The notes: generated by a model not told the origin, from the sequence alone. DNA of 64,000 nt from an uncultured Pontibacter sp. (GCA_947499125.1 CANMMP010000002.1:1-64000), one strand, 5' to 3'; counted from the stretch's first letter, positions 34,381 to 43,385 are shown. Numbers and translations are program-made.

Positions 34381-34610
34381 GTCCCCTCAAGGGGACAGTA
34401 CTGCTAAAGGTATAGTTGAGTTTGTAGTTCTATGGTTACAGACTAAGAAATGACAGGTTGCGACCTGTCCCTACGGAATGGTATTGTAGAGACGCAATAC
34501 TTTGCGTCTTTTTCAGGTTGCAAACAGCTTAAACTATAAAATAACCAGGCTCCTTCCCCTGTTTTGGGGGTAGGGGTACTCTTTAAAAGGGAAAGGTTAG
34601 GAAGGGGTAA
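34381..34610. repeat. Further palindromes in the same gene-free stretch
   Basis: GTCCCCT/AGGGGAC (34381-34396), GACAGGT/ACCTGTC (34452-34469), AGACGCAA/TTGCGTCT (34490-34509) and a longer imperfect C-rich pair between about 34550 and 34610. They belong to several sequence families. No reading frame is convincing here. Confidence 0.7.
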
Positions 34611-34629
34611 ATTCTGAAACTATAGAAAC

Positions 34630-34667
34630 AAAAAAAGGATAAACGGTTGCTATGCCATTTATCCTTC
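34630..34667 (-). terminator. TPR gene terminator
   Basis: On the minus strand AAGGATAAA, a 14-base loop and TTTATCCTT are followed by a T-run. It sits just past the TPR gene stop. Confidence 0.82.
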
Positions 34668-34691
34668 TATAGTTGATGCTCTGTTATAAAT

Positions 34692-35300
34692 CTACTTACA
34701 GAACTTCTTCAAATACTGGTCGGCTTCTTTTACGCCTAATTTCCTGGCTTTGGACCAGTCGGTACAGGCGCCTGCTTTGTCGCCGAGGTTATACTTTGGA
34801 GCGCCTCGGTTATAGTAAGCCTCTTCGTATTTTTCGTTCAGTTCAATGGCTTTGGTATAGTCGGTTATGGCGCCGCTGTAGTCTTTTAAACCATAGCGCA
34901 CCAGGCCGCGGTTGTTGTAAGCCTTGGCATCCTTTGGGTTAAGCTCTATGCCTTTGTTATAATCCAGGAGGGCACTTCTAAAATCTTTCAGGTTATACTT
35001 TGCTAGACCGCGGCTCAGGTAAGCCTCTGTATACTTTGGGTTCAGCGTTATGGCTTTTGTAAAATCTGCGATAGCGCCACGGTAATCCAGGAGGCGGTCT
35101 TTAGCTACACCTCGGTTAGTGTAAGTAATGGCATGCTTGGGCTCCAGCTTCAGAACCTGGTCGTAATCTTTAATGGCTTCGGCGTATTTTCCGGCTTTAA
35201 ATTTCTCGTTGCCACTTATAAAATGGTCCTTCGCCGATTTCTGGGCAAAAGAGCTAAAAGACACAACTATAGATAAGAGTAAGGGTAAAAGTATTCTCAT
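34692..35300 (-). CDS. Secreted TPR-repeat protein
   Basis: A 202-residue protein with a signal peptide (MRILLPLLLSIVVSFSSFAQ) and five tetratricopeptide repeats of about 34 residues, each with the A-x-x-x-Y/G pattern (for example AIKDYDQVLKLEPKHAITY and ALLDYNKGIELNPKDAKAY). TPR proteins act as scaffolds for protein contact. No catalytic domain. The start at 35300 gives the normal signal sequence; an upstream ATG adds seven residues before it. Partner unknown. Confidence 0.85.
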   Translation of the reverse strand: MRILLPLLLSIVVSFSSFAQKSAKDHFISGNEKFKAGKYAEAIKDYDQVLKLEPKHAITYTNRGVAKDRLLDYRGAIADFTKAITLNPKYTEAYLSRGLAKYNLKDFRSALLDYNKGIELNPKDAKAYNNRGLVRYGLKDYSGAITDYTKAIELNEKYEEAYYNRGAPKYNLGDKAGACTDWSKARKLGVKEADQYLKKFCK

Positions 35301-35443
35301 GCAAAAGGGTAATAGGTTCAATGTCAGCGCAAAGAACAGCAGTTACAGTATCTTTTAAAAGAGATTTTACGATTTTATGCTAGCATAATGGCATCGTACA
35401 ACGGCCTTCTTGCCATTGTGCCAAAACAGCAACTTATAGCAAT

Positions 35444-35474
35444 TTTGCTAAGTAAGGATTTCCGATTAATTTTG
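35444..35474 (+). promoter_or_regulatory. lpd promoter
   Basis: TTTG (35444-35447), 19 bp spacer, TAATTTTG (35467-35474): the best match in the window to the Bacteroidota consensus. The lpd ATG follows 24 bp after the -7 box, which also supports the 35499 start. Confidence 0.8.
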
Positions 35475-35498
35475 CTCATCATTTTAAATAAAGAAACT

Positions 35499-36893
35499 AT
35501 GGCATCAAAATACGATTTAGTAGTGCTTGGCAGTGGCCCGGGCGGTTATGTAGCAGCTATCCGTGCATCGCAGTTAGGTATGAAGGTAGGCGTTATCGAG
35601 CGCGAGTCGTTGGGTGGTATCTGCCTTAACTGGGGCTGTATCCCAACAAAAGCCTTACTTAAAAGCGCGAATGTATTTGAATATATCAACCATGCAGCAG
35701 ACTACGGCATCACGATCGGTGAGGCGTCAGTAGATTTCAGCAAAGTTATACAGCGCAGCCGTGGCGTGGCCGAGGGCATGAGCAAAGGTATCCAATTCCT
35801 GTTCCGCAAAAACAAGATAGATGCGATAATGGGTACCGGTAAAGTGGTTGCCAAAGGTAAAGTTGAAGTTACCGATGCCGATGGCAAAACTGAAATGATA
35901 GAAGCTACCAACATTATACTGGCAACAGGTGCACGTTCGCGTGAGCTGCCTAACCTGCCGATAGATGGCAAAAAGATCATCGGTTACCGCCAGGCCATGA
36001 ACCTGGAAAAAATGCCGAAGTCTATGGTTGTAGTTGGATCAGGCGCTATTGGTGTTGAGTTTGCCTACTTCTATAACGCGATGGGTACCAAGGTAACTAT
36101 AGTAGAGTATATGCCGAACATCGTGCCTGTAGAGGACGAAGAAGTATCGCGTCAGCTGGCTAAGTCTTTCAAAAAGTCCGGCATCACTATCATGACGGAT
36201 TCTTCGGTGGAGCATGTGGATACAAACGGCGACCTGTGCAAGGTTTCTGTTAAAACAGCCAAAGGCGAAGAGATACTCGAAGCGGAGGTTGTACTTTCTG
36301 CGGTAGGTATCCAGACAAACCTGGAGAACATCGGCATCGAAGAACTGGGCATTAAAGTTGAAAAAGGCCGCGTTGAAGTTGACGAATACTATAAAACAAA
36401 TGTGGATGGCATCTTCGCTATCGGTGACATCGTTCCGGGCCCTGCGCTGGCGCACGTAGCATCTGCTGAAGGTATCATCTGCGTGGAAGCTATAGCCGGT
36501 CATGAGCCGGAGCCACTTAACTATGGCAACATACCAGGCTGTACGTATAGCTCACCAGAGATCGCTTCGGTTGGTCTTACCGAAAAAGCGGCACGCGAGC
36601 AGGGTATCGAGATAAAAGTTGGTAAGTTCCCATTCTCGGCATCAGGTAAGGCAAGTGCTGCCGGTGCTAAAGACGGTTTTGTGAAGGTGATCTTTGATGC
36701 CAAGTATGGCGAGTTCCTGGGCGCACACATGATCGGGGCCAACGTAACCGAAATGATTGCTGAGATTGTAGTTGCCCGTAAACTGGAGACTACAGGCCAC
36801 GAGATCATCAAGTCGGTGCACCCGCACCCAACCATGAGCGAGGCTATTATGGAAGCTGCCGCCGCCGCTTACGACGAAGTAATTCACCTGTAA
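35499..36893 (+). CDS. lpd: Dihydrolipoyl dehydrogenase
   Basis: A 464-residue flavoprotein disulfide reductase (E3 of 2-oxo acid dehydrogenase complexes). FAD motif VVLGSGPGGYVAAIRASQLG, redox-active GGICLNWGCIPTKALL, NAD motif VVVGSGAIGVEFAYFY, and the C-terminal HPHPTMSEA with the catalytic His. The start at 35499 (MASKYDLVVLG) fits the family and the promoter; a longer upstream frame overlaps the promoter. Followed by a strong terminator, so a single-gene unit. Confidence 0.96.
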   Translation: MASKYDLVVLGSGPGGYVAAIRASQLGMKVGVIERESLGGICLNWGCIPTKALLKSANVFEYINHAADYGITIGEASVDFSKVIQRSRGVAEGMSKGIQFLFRKNKIDAIMGTGKVVAKGKVEVTDADGKTEMIEATNIILATGARSRELPNLPIDGKKIIGYRQAMNLEKMPKSMVVVGSGAIGVEFAYFYNAMGTKVTIVEYMPNIVPVEDEEVSRQLAKSFKKSGITIMTDSSVEHVDTNGDLCKVSVKTAKGEEILEAEVVLSAVGIQTNLENIGIEELGIKVEKGRVEVDEYYKTNVDGIFAIGDIVPGPALAHVASAEGIICVEAIAGHEPEPLNYGNIPGCTYSSPEIASVGLTEKAAREQGIEIKVGKFPFSASGKASAAGAKDGFVKVIFDAKYGEFLGAHMIGANVTEMIAEIVVARKLETTGHEIIKSVHPHPTMSEAIMEAAAAAYDEVIHL

Positions 36894-36913
36894 GCTTAGG
36901 TTTGGCGATATTT

Positions 36914-36951
36914 AAAAAGGGTTGGCCGGGTTTTCGGCCAGCCCTTTTTTG
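36914..36951 (+). terminator. lpd terminator
   Basis: AAAAAGGGTTGGCCG (36914-36928) pairs with CGGCCAGCCCTTTTT (36935-36949) around a short loop, then a T. Confidence 0.92.
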
Positions 36952-37045
36952 TTGCCGGTTTATAGTTTAAAACATTCCCGGTTCTTATCTGTTCGGTAAG
37001 CTGACATTTGTTTGATGTTTAAACAATTATAGGATAGATAATCCG

Positions 37046-37098
37046 TACCTTTGCAAATCTAAAGCGCACGACTTACTTAAAAGCAGGTCTGCGCTTTT
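37046..37098 (+). promoter_or_regulatory. Promoter box and leader hairpin before the Bcr/CflA gene
   Basis: TACCTTTG (37046-37053) is a -7 box; no clear -33 TTG at the right distance. The leader then forms a stem AAAGCGCA (37061-37068) with TGCGCTTT (37090-37097) followed by T-rich sequence, and a second small hairpin CGGC/GCCG near 37109-37119 before TTTTA. This could be an attenuator on an exporter gene. Confidence 0.45.
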
Positions 37099-37131
37099 AC
37101 TTATTTCCGGCTTAGCCGTTTTACGTGATAC

Positions 37132-38349
37132 ATGAATAAAAAAGAATACCGAACTATAATTCTGGTACTGGGTGCACTGGCAGCACTTGGTCCGTTTGCT
37201 ATTGATATGTACCTGCCAGGTTTTCCGGCCATTGCCAAAGACCTGAACACCGATATTGCTAAAGTTGGCCTTTCGCTTACAAGTTATTTTATAGGTATAG
37301 CAGTAGGGCAGCTCATTTATGGTCCGCTTATAGACCGCTTCGGACGTAAAAAGCCGCTGGTAATTGGCCTGAGCATTTTTGTAGTTGCCTCGCTGGGTTG
37401 TGCGCTGGCGCCCACTGTGGAGTGGCTTATTGGCTTGCGTTTGTTGCTGGCATTGGGTGGTTGCGTGGGTATGGTAGCCAGCCGAGCTATGGTTCGCGAT
37501 CTTTTCCCGCTGAAAGATATTCCGAATGTGTTCTCTACGCTGATGCTGGTAATGGGAGTGGCCCCGATAATAGCGCCAACTATAGGTGGTTATGTTACAG
37601 CGTCGTTGGGGTGGCATTATATATTTGTGGTGCTGGCTGCTATTGCAGCGGCTGTGCTTTTTGCGGTTATCAAGCTGTTGCCCGAAAGCAAAGGCCCGGA
37701 TGCAAGTATAAGCCTGAAGCCACAGTTTATACTTCGCGATTTCGCCGGGGTGTTTAAAGAGCGCACTTTCTTAACTTATGCCATTGCCAGTAGTTCGGTT
37801 AATGCAGGTCTGTTTGCCTACATTGCTGGCTCACCATTTGTATTTATGGAATACTTTGGCCTCTCTGATAAACTATACGGAGTGTTTTTTGCGATGAATG
37901 CGATGGGCTTTATAACGGGAAGCCAGTTTAACCGCCTGCTCATCCGCCGCCAGACCAGCAACCAGGTAACGCTTAAAGTAGGTGCTTTGCAGTTTGTGAT
38001 AGCGGCCGCGCTTATTTACGGAGCACTTACCGGGCATTTAGACTACATCGGTACCCTGATCCTATTGTTTATTTTTATGTTTACGCTGGGTATCATCAAC
38101 CCCAATGCTTCTGCGCTGGCGATGGCCCCATTCACCAAAAATGCAGGAAGCGCTTCGGCTATACTTGGAAGTATGCAAATGGGCGTGGGAGCTCTGGCTT
38201 CGGCTGCTGTTAGTTACTTCCACAACCAAACATTGTTACCGATGATGGGGATTATTGCTACAGCCACTACGCTTAGCCTTACCATTTTGCTTATTTACCA
38301 GGTAACAGTTGGGAGATCGCAAACTATAGAAGTAGTGCACAACCGTTGA
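37132..38349 (+). CDS. Bcr/CflA family multidrug efflux transporter
   Basis: A 405-residue major facilitator superfamily permease with 12 predicted helices. ALGPFAIDMYLPGFPAIA at the start and LIYGPLIDRFGRKKPL after helix 2 are signatures of the Bcr/CflA drug:H+ antiporter group. Substrate unknown; relatives export bicyclomycin, chloramphenicol or cysteine. The upstream leader may be regulatory. It is followed by a gap of about 320 bp. Confidence 0.92.
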   Translation: MNKKEYRTIILVLGALAALGPFAIDMYLPGFPAIAKDLNTDIAKVGLSLTSYFIGIAVGQLIYGPLIDRFGRKKPLVIGLSIFVVASLGCALAPTVEWLIGLRLLLALGGCVGMVASRAMVRDLFPLKDIPNVFSTLMLVMGVAPIIAPTIGGYVTASLGWHYIFVVLAAIAAAVLFAVIKLLPESKGPDASISLKPQFILRDFAGVFKERTFLTYAIASSSVNAGLFAYIAGSPFVFMEYFGLSDKLYGVFFAMNAMGFITGSQFNRLLIRRQTSNQVTLKVGALQFVIAAALIYGALTGHLDYIGTLILLFIFMFTLGIINPNASALAMAPFTKNAGSASAILGSMQMGVGALASAAVSYFHNQTLLPMMGIIATATTLSLTILLIYQVTVGRSQTIEVVHNR

Positions 38350-38669
38350 TCTAGGATACGAAAACTTAGTTTGCATCTCATGCAATTGGCCTATGATAGA
38401 ATCGGCTAAACTGCCCTCTGAAACTTAAACAGGAAAGCAGAGGTTGTATCATTACGACATTCTTTCCTGTACTTATATTCAATTCTTGCCTATTTATAGT
38501 TAACTTGTAGGTTGTTTTAAGATAAGAATTAGCTAAAAGATACACTAAGTTCTTGTCTGGCACCATTATAGTATAACATCTACTATAAGCGGTTGCTTCT
38601 TATACTTCCTCATTACGCGCTCTGTGCTTTTCTGCGTGCGTTTTGATCAATACACAACATTACAGAACT
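38350..38669. other. Intergenic gap, no gene seen
   Basis: 320 bp between the exporter and the first desaturase. No convincing frame, tRNA or promoter match. It contains several TATAGTT/TATACTT heptamers. A TTG at 38643 opens an N-terminal extension of the desaturase frame that is not shared with its paralogue and is therefore not used. Confidence 0.5.
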
Positions 38670-39782
38670 ATGAAGCTGCAAAGCAAAGTCAAGTTTGTCA
38701 ACAAAGACAAGAGCCTGTTTTTTCCAACTCTCCGCAAGCGTGTAGATGCCTACTTCGCTGAAAATAAAATCCCGACAACCGCCAACACAACCATGAAAGT
38801 GAAAAGTGTGGTGCTACTGCTGGCCTACTTATTACCATTTCTGGCACTGCTTGCTTTTCAACCGGCTTATCCGCTTAGTTTGCTGCTGTGGTTCGTGATG
38901 GGTCTGGGTGTGGCAGGTATAGGCATGAGCATTATGCACGATGCCAACCATGGCGCTTTTTCTAAGAGCAAGCGTGTAAACGACCTGATGGGCCATACTT
39001 TAAATTTAGTGGGCGGCTCCGCTTTTAACTGGAAACTACAACACAACATCCTGCACCATACTTATACCAATGTAGTGGAGCTCGACGAAGACATACAGGA
39101 CAGGCTGGTGCTGCGTTTTAACCCCCATTCTAAAGTGAAGTTTTTCCATAAGATACAATGGTTATACGCTTTTGTGTTTTACGGTTTGCTTACGCTTTAT
39201 TGGGTGGTGGCAAAAGATTTTGTGCAGTACGCGCTCTTCAAAAAGAACGGCGTAAATAATAACTCAACCGCTGAGAACAGAACGTGGTTTACCAAACTAG
39301 TAGCCATGAAAGTATTATACTTCTTCGTTATACTTGGTGTGCCAACACTGTTCTTTGGGATTCCGTTTTTACAGGTATTGCTTGGCTTTTTGTTAATGCA
39401 CTTTGTGGCCGGTATCATCCTGACTGTCGTGTTCCAGTTGGCGCACACTGTAGAAGGTACCACGCACCCGCGCCCGAACGAGCAAGGCATTATTGAGAAC
39501 GACTGGGCCATTCATCAAATGAATACGACGGTAAACTTCTCTCGTCACAACAAGCTATTATCGTGGTACGTGGGTGGTCTTAACTTCCAGATCGAGCACC
39601 ACCTGTTTCCGCGTGTGTGCCATGTGCACTACCCGGCTATTGCTGGTATTGTGAAAGAAACGGCCACTGAATTCGGTATTCCATACATGGAAAATGAGAC
39701 TTTTGGACAAGCCGTGCGCTCTCATATTGCTACATTGCACCGCTTTGGTAGGCTGCCAAGTTTGAACGAGGCCATCGGTTAA
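38670..39782 (+). CDS. Fatty acid desaturase, copy 1
   Basis: A 370-residue membrane desaturase. Three histidine boxes for the di-iron site: HDANHGAF near 91, HNILHHTYTN near 128 and NFQIEHHLFPR near 317. QIEHH is typical of front-end or acyl-CoA/acyl-lipid desaturases of the linoleoyl-CoA desaturase-like family. It introduces a double bond in a membrane fatty acid; position unknown. The ATG at 38670 gives the same MKL-KVKFVNKDKSLFFPTL start as the next gene. It is a tandem paralogue of the downstream gene. Confidence 0.9.
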   Translation: MKLQSKVKFVNKDKSLFFPTLRKRVDAYFAENKIPTTANTTMKVKSVVLLLAYLLPFLALLAFQPAYPLSLLLWFVMGLGVAGIGMSIMHDANHGAFSKSKRVNDLMGHTLNLVGGSAFNWKLQHNILHHTYTNVVELDEDIQDRLVLRFNPHSKVKFFHKIQWLYAFVFYGLLTLYWVVAKDFVQYALFKKNGVNNNSTAENRTWFTKLVAMKVLYFFVILGVPTLFFGIPFLQVLLGFLLMHFVAGIILTVVFQLAHTVEGTTHPRPNEQGIIENDWAIHQMNTTVNFSRHNKLLSWYVGGLNFQIEHHLFPRVCHVHYPAIAGIVKETATEFGIPYMENETFGQAVRSHIATLHRFGRLPSLNEAIG

Positions 39783-40005
39783 AAAATGAAATAGGCACTG
39801 AAAGCTTATAGTGTCGTGTTTCACTTCTATATTTACACCCCAATTGTGTAGATCCGCGCTTTTTGTATCATCTGAAAGTTTCTGTTAAGAGAAACAAAGA
39901 GGGTTACAACCAGTTTTTAGCTAAGCTGGCGTAAACACAGGGACTCGCTGAGTCGTAAAACAGTTTTTAGAGTGCGCGTAATTTTTAGATTATCAAGTAG
40001 ATTAA

Positions 40006-41124
40006 ATGAAGCTTAAAGGCAAAGTAAAATTCGTTAATAAAGACAAAAGTTTGTTTTTTCCAACGCTCCGCAAACGTGTGGACGCTTATTTTTCAGAGAA
40101 TAAACTGCCCAAATACGGTAACACCAGCATCATAGTAAAGAGTATCGTGTTGCTCTTGCTCTATGTAATACCCTTCGCGGCCTTGCTTACCTTTACGCCG
40201 CATGTAGCGATCAGCCTCATGCTATGGGTAGTGATGGGTATAGGCGCGGCCGGCGTTGCCATGAGTGTGATGCACGATGCTAACCATGGTGCTTTTTCCA
40301 AGAGCAAAACCATGAATTACCTGATGGCGCATTCTGTGAACCTATTGGGAGCTTCTGCTTTTAACTGGAGACTACAGCACAATATTCTGCATCATACCTA
40401 TACCAATGTGGTAGAGATGGACGAAGATATTGATGACATGGTCGTGCTGCGTTTTTCCCCACATACAAAAGTGAAGTTCATTCATAGGTTGCAGTGGGCT
40501 TACGCTTTATTCTTTTACGGATTACTTACGCTTTACTGGGTAACTCTAAAAGATTTTATACAGTTTTTTAAATACATCAAAAGCGGGGTAAATGCGAGTT
40601 CCAGGTCTGAAAATACAATTGCTTTTATAAAGATCGTTGCCTTTAAAGTACTTTATTTCTTCTCGATCCTGGTAGCTCCGACACTCATTTTCGGTATACC
40701 TTTCTGGGAAGTTCTGCTTGGCTTTTTGGTGATGCACTTTACGGTCGGTATCATTCTTTCTACAGTGTTCCAATTAGCGCATACAGTAGAGGGTACAACC
40801 CATCCGCTGCCTAGTGAGACCGGTGTAATTGAGAATGATTGGGCAATACACCAATTGAACACTACTGCTAACTTCGCCCGCAAGAGCAAGTGGTTGTCTT
40901 GGTACGTAGGCGGACTGAATTTCCAGATCGAACACCATTTGTTCCCGCGCATCAGCCATGTACACTACCCGGCCATTGCAGACATTGTGAAGCAAACCGC
41001 TTCAGAGTTTAACCTCACCTATATCGAGAGCAAAACCTTCCTGCAGGCAGTACGCTCGCATTTGAATACTCTGCACCGCTTCGGAAGATTAAAGTTACCA
41101 AACCTGAATGAAGTAATGGCTTAA
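40006..41124 (+). CDS. Fatty acid desaturase, copy 2
   Basis: A 372-residue paralogue of the preceding gene, similar along its whole length, with the same boxes: HDANHGAF, HNILHHTYTN and NFQIEHHLFPR. The intervening 223 bp has no shared promoter, so the copies may be controlled separately. The two differ most in the loop around residues 195-215 and near the C-terminus. Different chain-length or regio-specificity is possible but not shown. Ends at a clear terminator. Confidence 0.9.
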   Translation: MKLKGKVKFVNKDKSLFFPTLRKRVDAYFSENKLPKYGNTSIIVKSIVLLLLYVIPFAALLTFTPHVAISLMLWVVMGIGAAGVAMSVMHDANHGAFSKSKTMNYLMAHSVNLLGASAFNWRLQHNILHHTYTNVVEMDEDIDDMVVLRFSPHTKVKFIHRLQWAYALFFYGLLTLYWVTLKDFIQFFKYIKSGVNASSRSENTIAFIKIVAFKVLYFFSILVAPTLIFGIPFWEVLLGFLVMHFTVGIILSTVFQLAHTVEGTTHPLPSETGVIENDWAIHQLNTTANFARKSKWLSWYVGGLNFQIEHHLFPRISHVHYPAIADIVKQTASEFNLTYIESKTFLQAVRSHLNTLHRFGRLKLPNLNEVMA

Positions 41125-41144
41125 TTGACCTTGATCTATAGTTT

Positions 41145-41188
41145 AAAATCGCCCGATTTGTTAATGCAGGTTGGGCGATTTTGTTTTT
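41145..41188 (+). terminator. Terminator after desaturase copy 2
   Basis: AAAATCGCCC (41145-41154) pairs with GGGCGATTTT (41173-41182), then GTTTTT. Confidence 0.85.
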
Positions 41189-41572
41189 GTCTGAATCAGG
41201 ATTTAAGGATGAGCAGGATTTAAACTATAGTTCATACCGCAAGTTTAGCACCAGCGTAACTTGTGGTTTACCTTGGGGCCAGTTTGTAACTGGCTTTCTG
41301 CAGTAGCAGGAAACTATAATTTGCTGTATTACAGTTGCAGCAATTGCTGAGGTTATAGTTTCATATTTGCCATTCGTCATCCCCCTGCCCCCTTCAAAGG
41401 GGGACTTTCAGCTATAGTTCTGTAGTTGTAGCTATAGTTGGTTTTGCTTTTCCAAAGCAAAGTCAGTTACAAACTGACTGCTCTGACCAGCCACAAGTTA
41501 CGCTAGCGCTAAACTTGCGGCATAAAATTCATCCTGTCCATCCTTAAATCCTGTAAATCCTGATTCAGACAA
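41187..41572. repeat. Nested inverted-repeat island
   Basis: Three layers in a gene-free gap. Outer: the GTCTGAATCAGGATTTA core at 41189-41205 and inverted at 41554-41570. Middle: a 33-base arm at 41234-41266 (CCGCAAGTTTAGC, AGCGTAACTTGTGG) with its inverted copy at 41491-41523, about 30 of 33 matching. Inner: CCAGTTTGTAACTGG (41279-41293) and CAGTTACAAACTG (41464-41476). In the centre is a copy of the DUF559 arm. No coding frame is convincing. Confidence 0.85.
41376..41409 (-). repeat. Solo copy of the DUF559-locus arm
   Basis: Matches 27874-27907 essentially base for base, including the palindrome CCCCCTTCAAAGGGGG. There is no nuclease gene beside it. Confidence 0.92.
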
Positions 41573-41624
41573 ACTATACATTCTGGAACCCACTTGCGTA
41601 TAGTTATAAGTTTTAAATTGGATC

Positions 41625-42635
41625 ATGAATATGAGAAAAGCAGCCTTATTTATACTTACCATTTTGCTGTTGCAGTTACCAGCTATAGCACAGCAGCAAC
41701 CAGACCTGAAGAACCTCGATATCAACCTCAAAAATTATACTTACCCATACCCGGTGCAATTTCTGCCGCTAACCATACAAAAGCAGGAACTGCAGATGGC
41801 TTATATGGATGTGAAACCAGCCGAGGCAAATGGTAAAGCTGTACTGCTGCTGCATGGTAAAAACTTTAATGGCGCCTATTGGGAGCAAACCGCTGAAGCT
41901 CTAGCCAAAGCCGGTTACAGGGTTATCATCCCGGATCAGATCGGTTTTGGCAAAAGTTCGAAGCCGGAACAGTTGCAATATACTTTCCAGTTGCTGGCCC
42001 ACAATACGAAAGCTATACTTGATACGCTTAACGTGGAGAAAGTAGCCGTGCTGGGCCACTCGATGGGTGGAATGCTGGCTACACGCTTTGCGCTGATGTA
42101 CCCGCAAATGACAGACAAACTTATACTTGTAAACCCGATAGGGCTGGAAGACTGGAAACGGAAAACAGGTTACCAAACTGTAGAGCAGGCTTACAAGGGC
42201 GAATTGCAGCAGACGTACGAGAAGATCAAAAAGTATCAGCAGGAAAACTACTATGGTGGCAACTGGAAACCGGAGTATGACAAGTGGGCAAGGCTGCTGG
42301 CCGGCTGGACGATAAACGAAAATTACCCACGCATTGCCTGGAACGCGGCCCTTACCTACGATATGGTTTTTACCCAGCCTGTACTTTACGAATTCGACCA
42401 GCTTAAAATGCCGGCACTGCTTATAATAGGTCAGCGCGACCGCACCGCATTAGGCAGGCACCTGGCACCCAAAAATGTGGCTGCAACAATGGGCAATTAC
42501 CCGCAGTTAGGCAAAGAGACCGCAAAGAATATAAAGAACAGCAAACTGGTTGAACTGGAAGGAGTAGGGCACATGCCGCACATCGAAGCATTTGATCGAT
42601 TTATAAACCCTCTGCTGGATTTTCTGAAAAAGTAA
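41625..42635 (+). CDS. Secreted alpha/beta hydrolase
   Basis: A 336-residue hydrolase with a signal peptide (ending PAIAQQQ near residue 25). LLHGKNFNGAYW forms the oxyanion region, VAVLGHSMGGMLA carries the nucleophile Ser, LLIIGQRDRTA the acidic residue region and LEGVGHMPHIE the His. Fits the epoxide hydrolase/haloalkane dehalogenase/esterase clan; substrate unknown. The methyltransferase gene starts 4 bp after its stop, so they are probably co-transcribed. Confidence 0.87.
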   Translation: MNMRKAALFILTILLLQLPAIAQQQPDLKNLDINLKNYTYPYPVQFLPLTIQKQELQMAYMDVKPAEANGKAVLLLHGKNFNGAYWEQTAEALAKAGYRVIIPDQIGFGKSSKPEQLQYTFQLLAHNTKAILDTLNVEKVAVLGHSMGGMLATRFALMYPQMTDKLILVNPIGLEDWKRKTGYQTVEQAYKGELQQTYEKIKKYQQENYYGGNWKPEYDKWARLLAGWTINENYPRIAWNAALTYDMVFTQPVLYEFDQLKMPALLIIGQRDRTALGRHLAPKNVAATMGNYPQLGKETAKNIKNSKLVELEGVGHMPHIEAFDRFINPLLDFLKK

Positions 42636-42638
42636 GCG

Positions 42639-43385
42639 ATGAAAAAGGCGAAAGATAATTTCTCAGCACAGTCGGAGTTGTATGCCAGGTTCAGGCCTGT
42701 GTACCCGGATGCTTTGTATGATTTTATTTTCAGTTTGAAACCGCACTTTGCCAATGCCTGGGATTGTGGCACCGGAAACGGGCAGGTAGCTGCCAGGTTA
42801 GCCGAGCATTGCCACCTGGTTTTCGCAACCGACATCAGCCAGAAACAACTCGATAACGCCATCCGGAAAGAGAACATACAATACCTATGTGCCCGCGCCG
42901 AAGAAACTAATCTGCCTGACAGTATCATTGACCTGGTAACAGTAGCGCAGGCCATCCATTGGTTTGATTTTGATGCATTTTACCGGGAAGTATACCGTAT
43001 TACAAGAGCTGGGGCAGTGGTAGCAGTCTGGTGTTATAACCTGCCGCGCATATCTGCTGAAATAGATGCCGTACTCGATGATTTCTATAAGAACACACTA
43101 CACACTTACTGGGACACAGAACGGAAGTACATCGATCTGAACTATATTACTATTCCTTTTCCGTTCGAAGAAATAGAAGATAAGCCTGAGCTAAGTATAA
43201 CGGATAGCTGGAGCATCGAACATTTACTGGGTTATCTCAATTCCTGGTCGGCGGTGCAGCATTACATCGATAAAAATGGCTTTTCCCCGGTTGATGAAGT
43301 TGCTGCAAAATTCCGGGAAGTATGGCCTGATACACCAATGCTGAAAGTACAGTTTCCTGTTGCGCTCCGGATAGGCACCACCTGA
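42639..43385 (+). CDS. Class I SAM-dependent methyltransferase
   Basis: A 248-residue methyltransferase. Motif I is AWDCGTGNGQVAARLAEH, followed by FATDISQKQLDNA (acidic loop) and LVTVAQAIHWFDFDAFYREV. This last pattern belongs to the type 11 methyltransferase group (including trans-aconitate and small-molecule methyltransferases). The acceptor is unknown. It lies 4 bp after the secreted hydrolase, a pairing without an obvious pathway. Confidence 0.85.
   Translation: MKKAKDNFSAQSELYARFRPVYPDALYDFIFSLKPHFANAWDCGTGNGQVAARLAEHCHLVFATDISQKQLDNAIRKENIQYLCARAEETNLPDSIIDLVTVAQAIHWFDFDAFYREVYRITRAGAVVAVWCYNLPRISAEIDAVLDDFYKNTLHTYWDTERKYIDLNYITIPFPFEEIEDKPELSITDSWSIEHLLGYLNSWSAVQHYIDKNGFSPVDEVAAKFREVWPDTPMLKVQFPVALRIGTT

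Noticed and set aside
34042..34610. CRISPR array
   Set aside because: The palindromes differ from one another in sequence and spacing; there is no constant repeat with regular spacers and no cas gene.
41279..41500. Structured non-coding RNA gene
   Set aside because: The nested inverted repeats would fold well as RNA, but there is no promoter box, and the layers also occur separately elsewhere, so mobile repeats explain them better.
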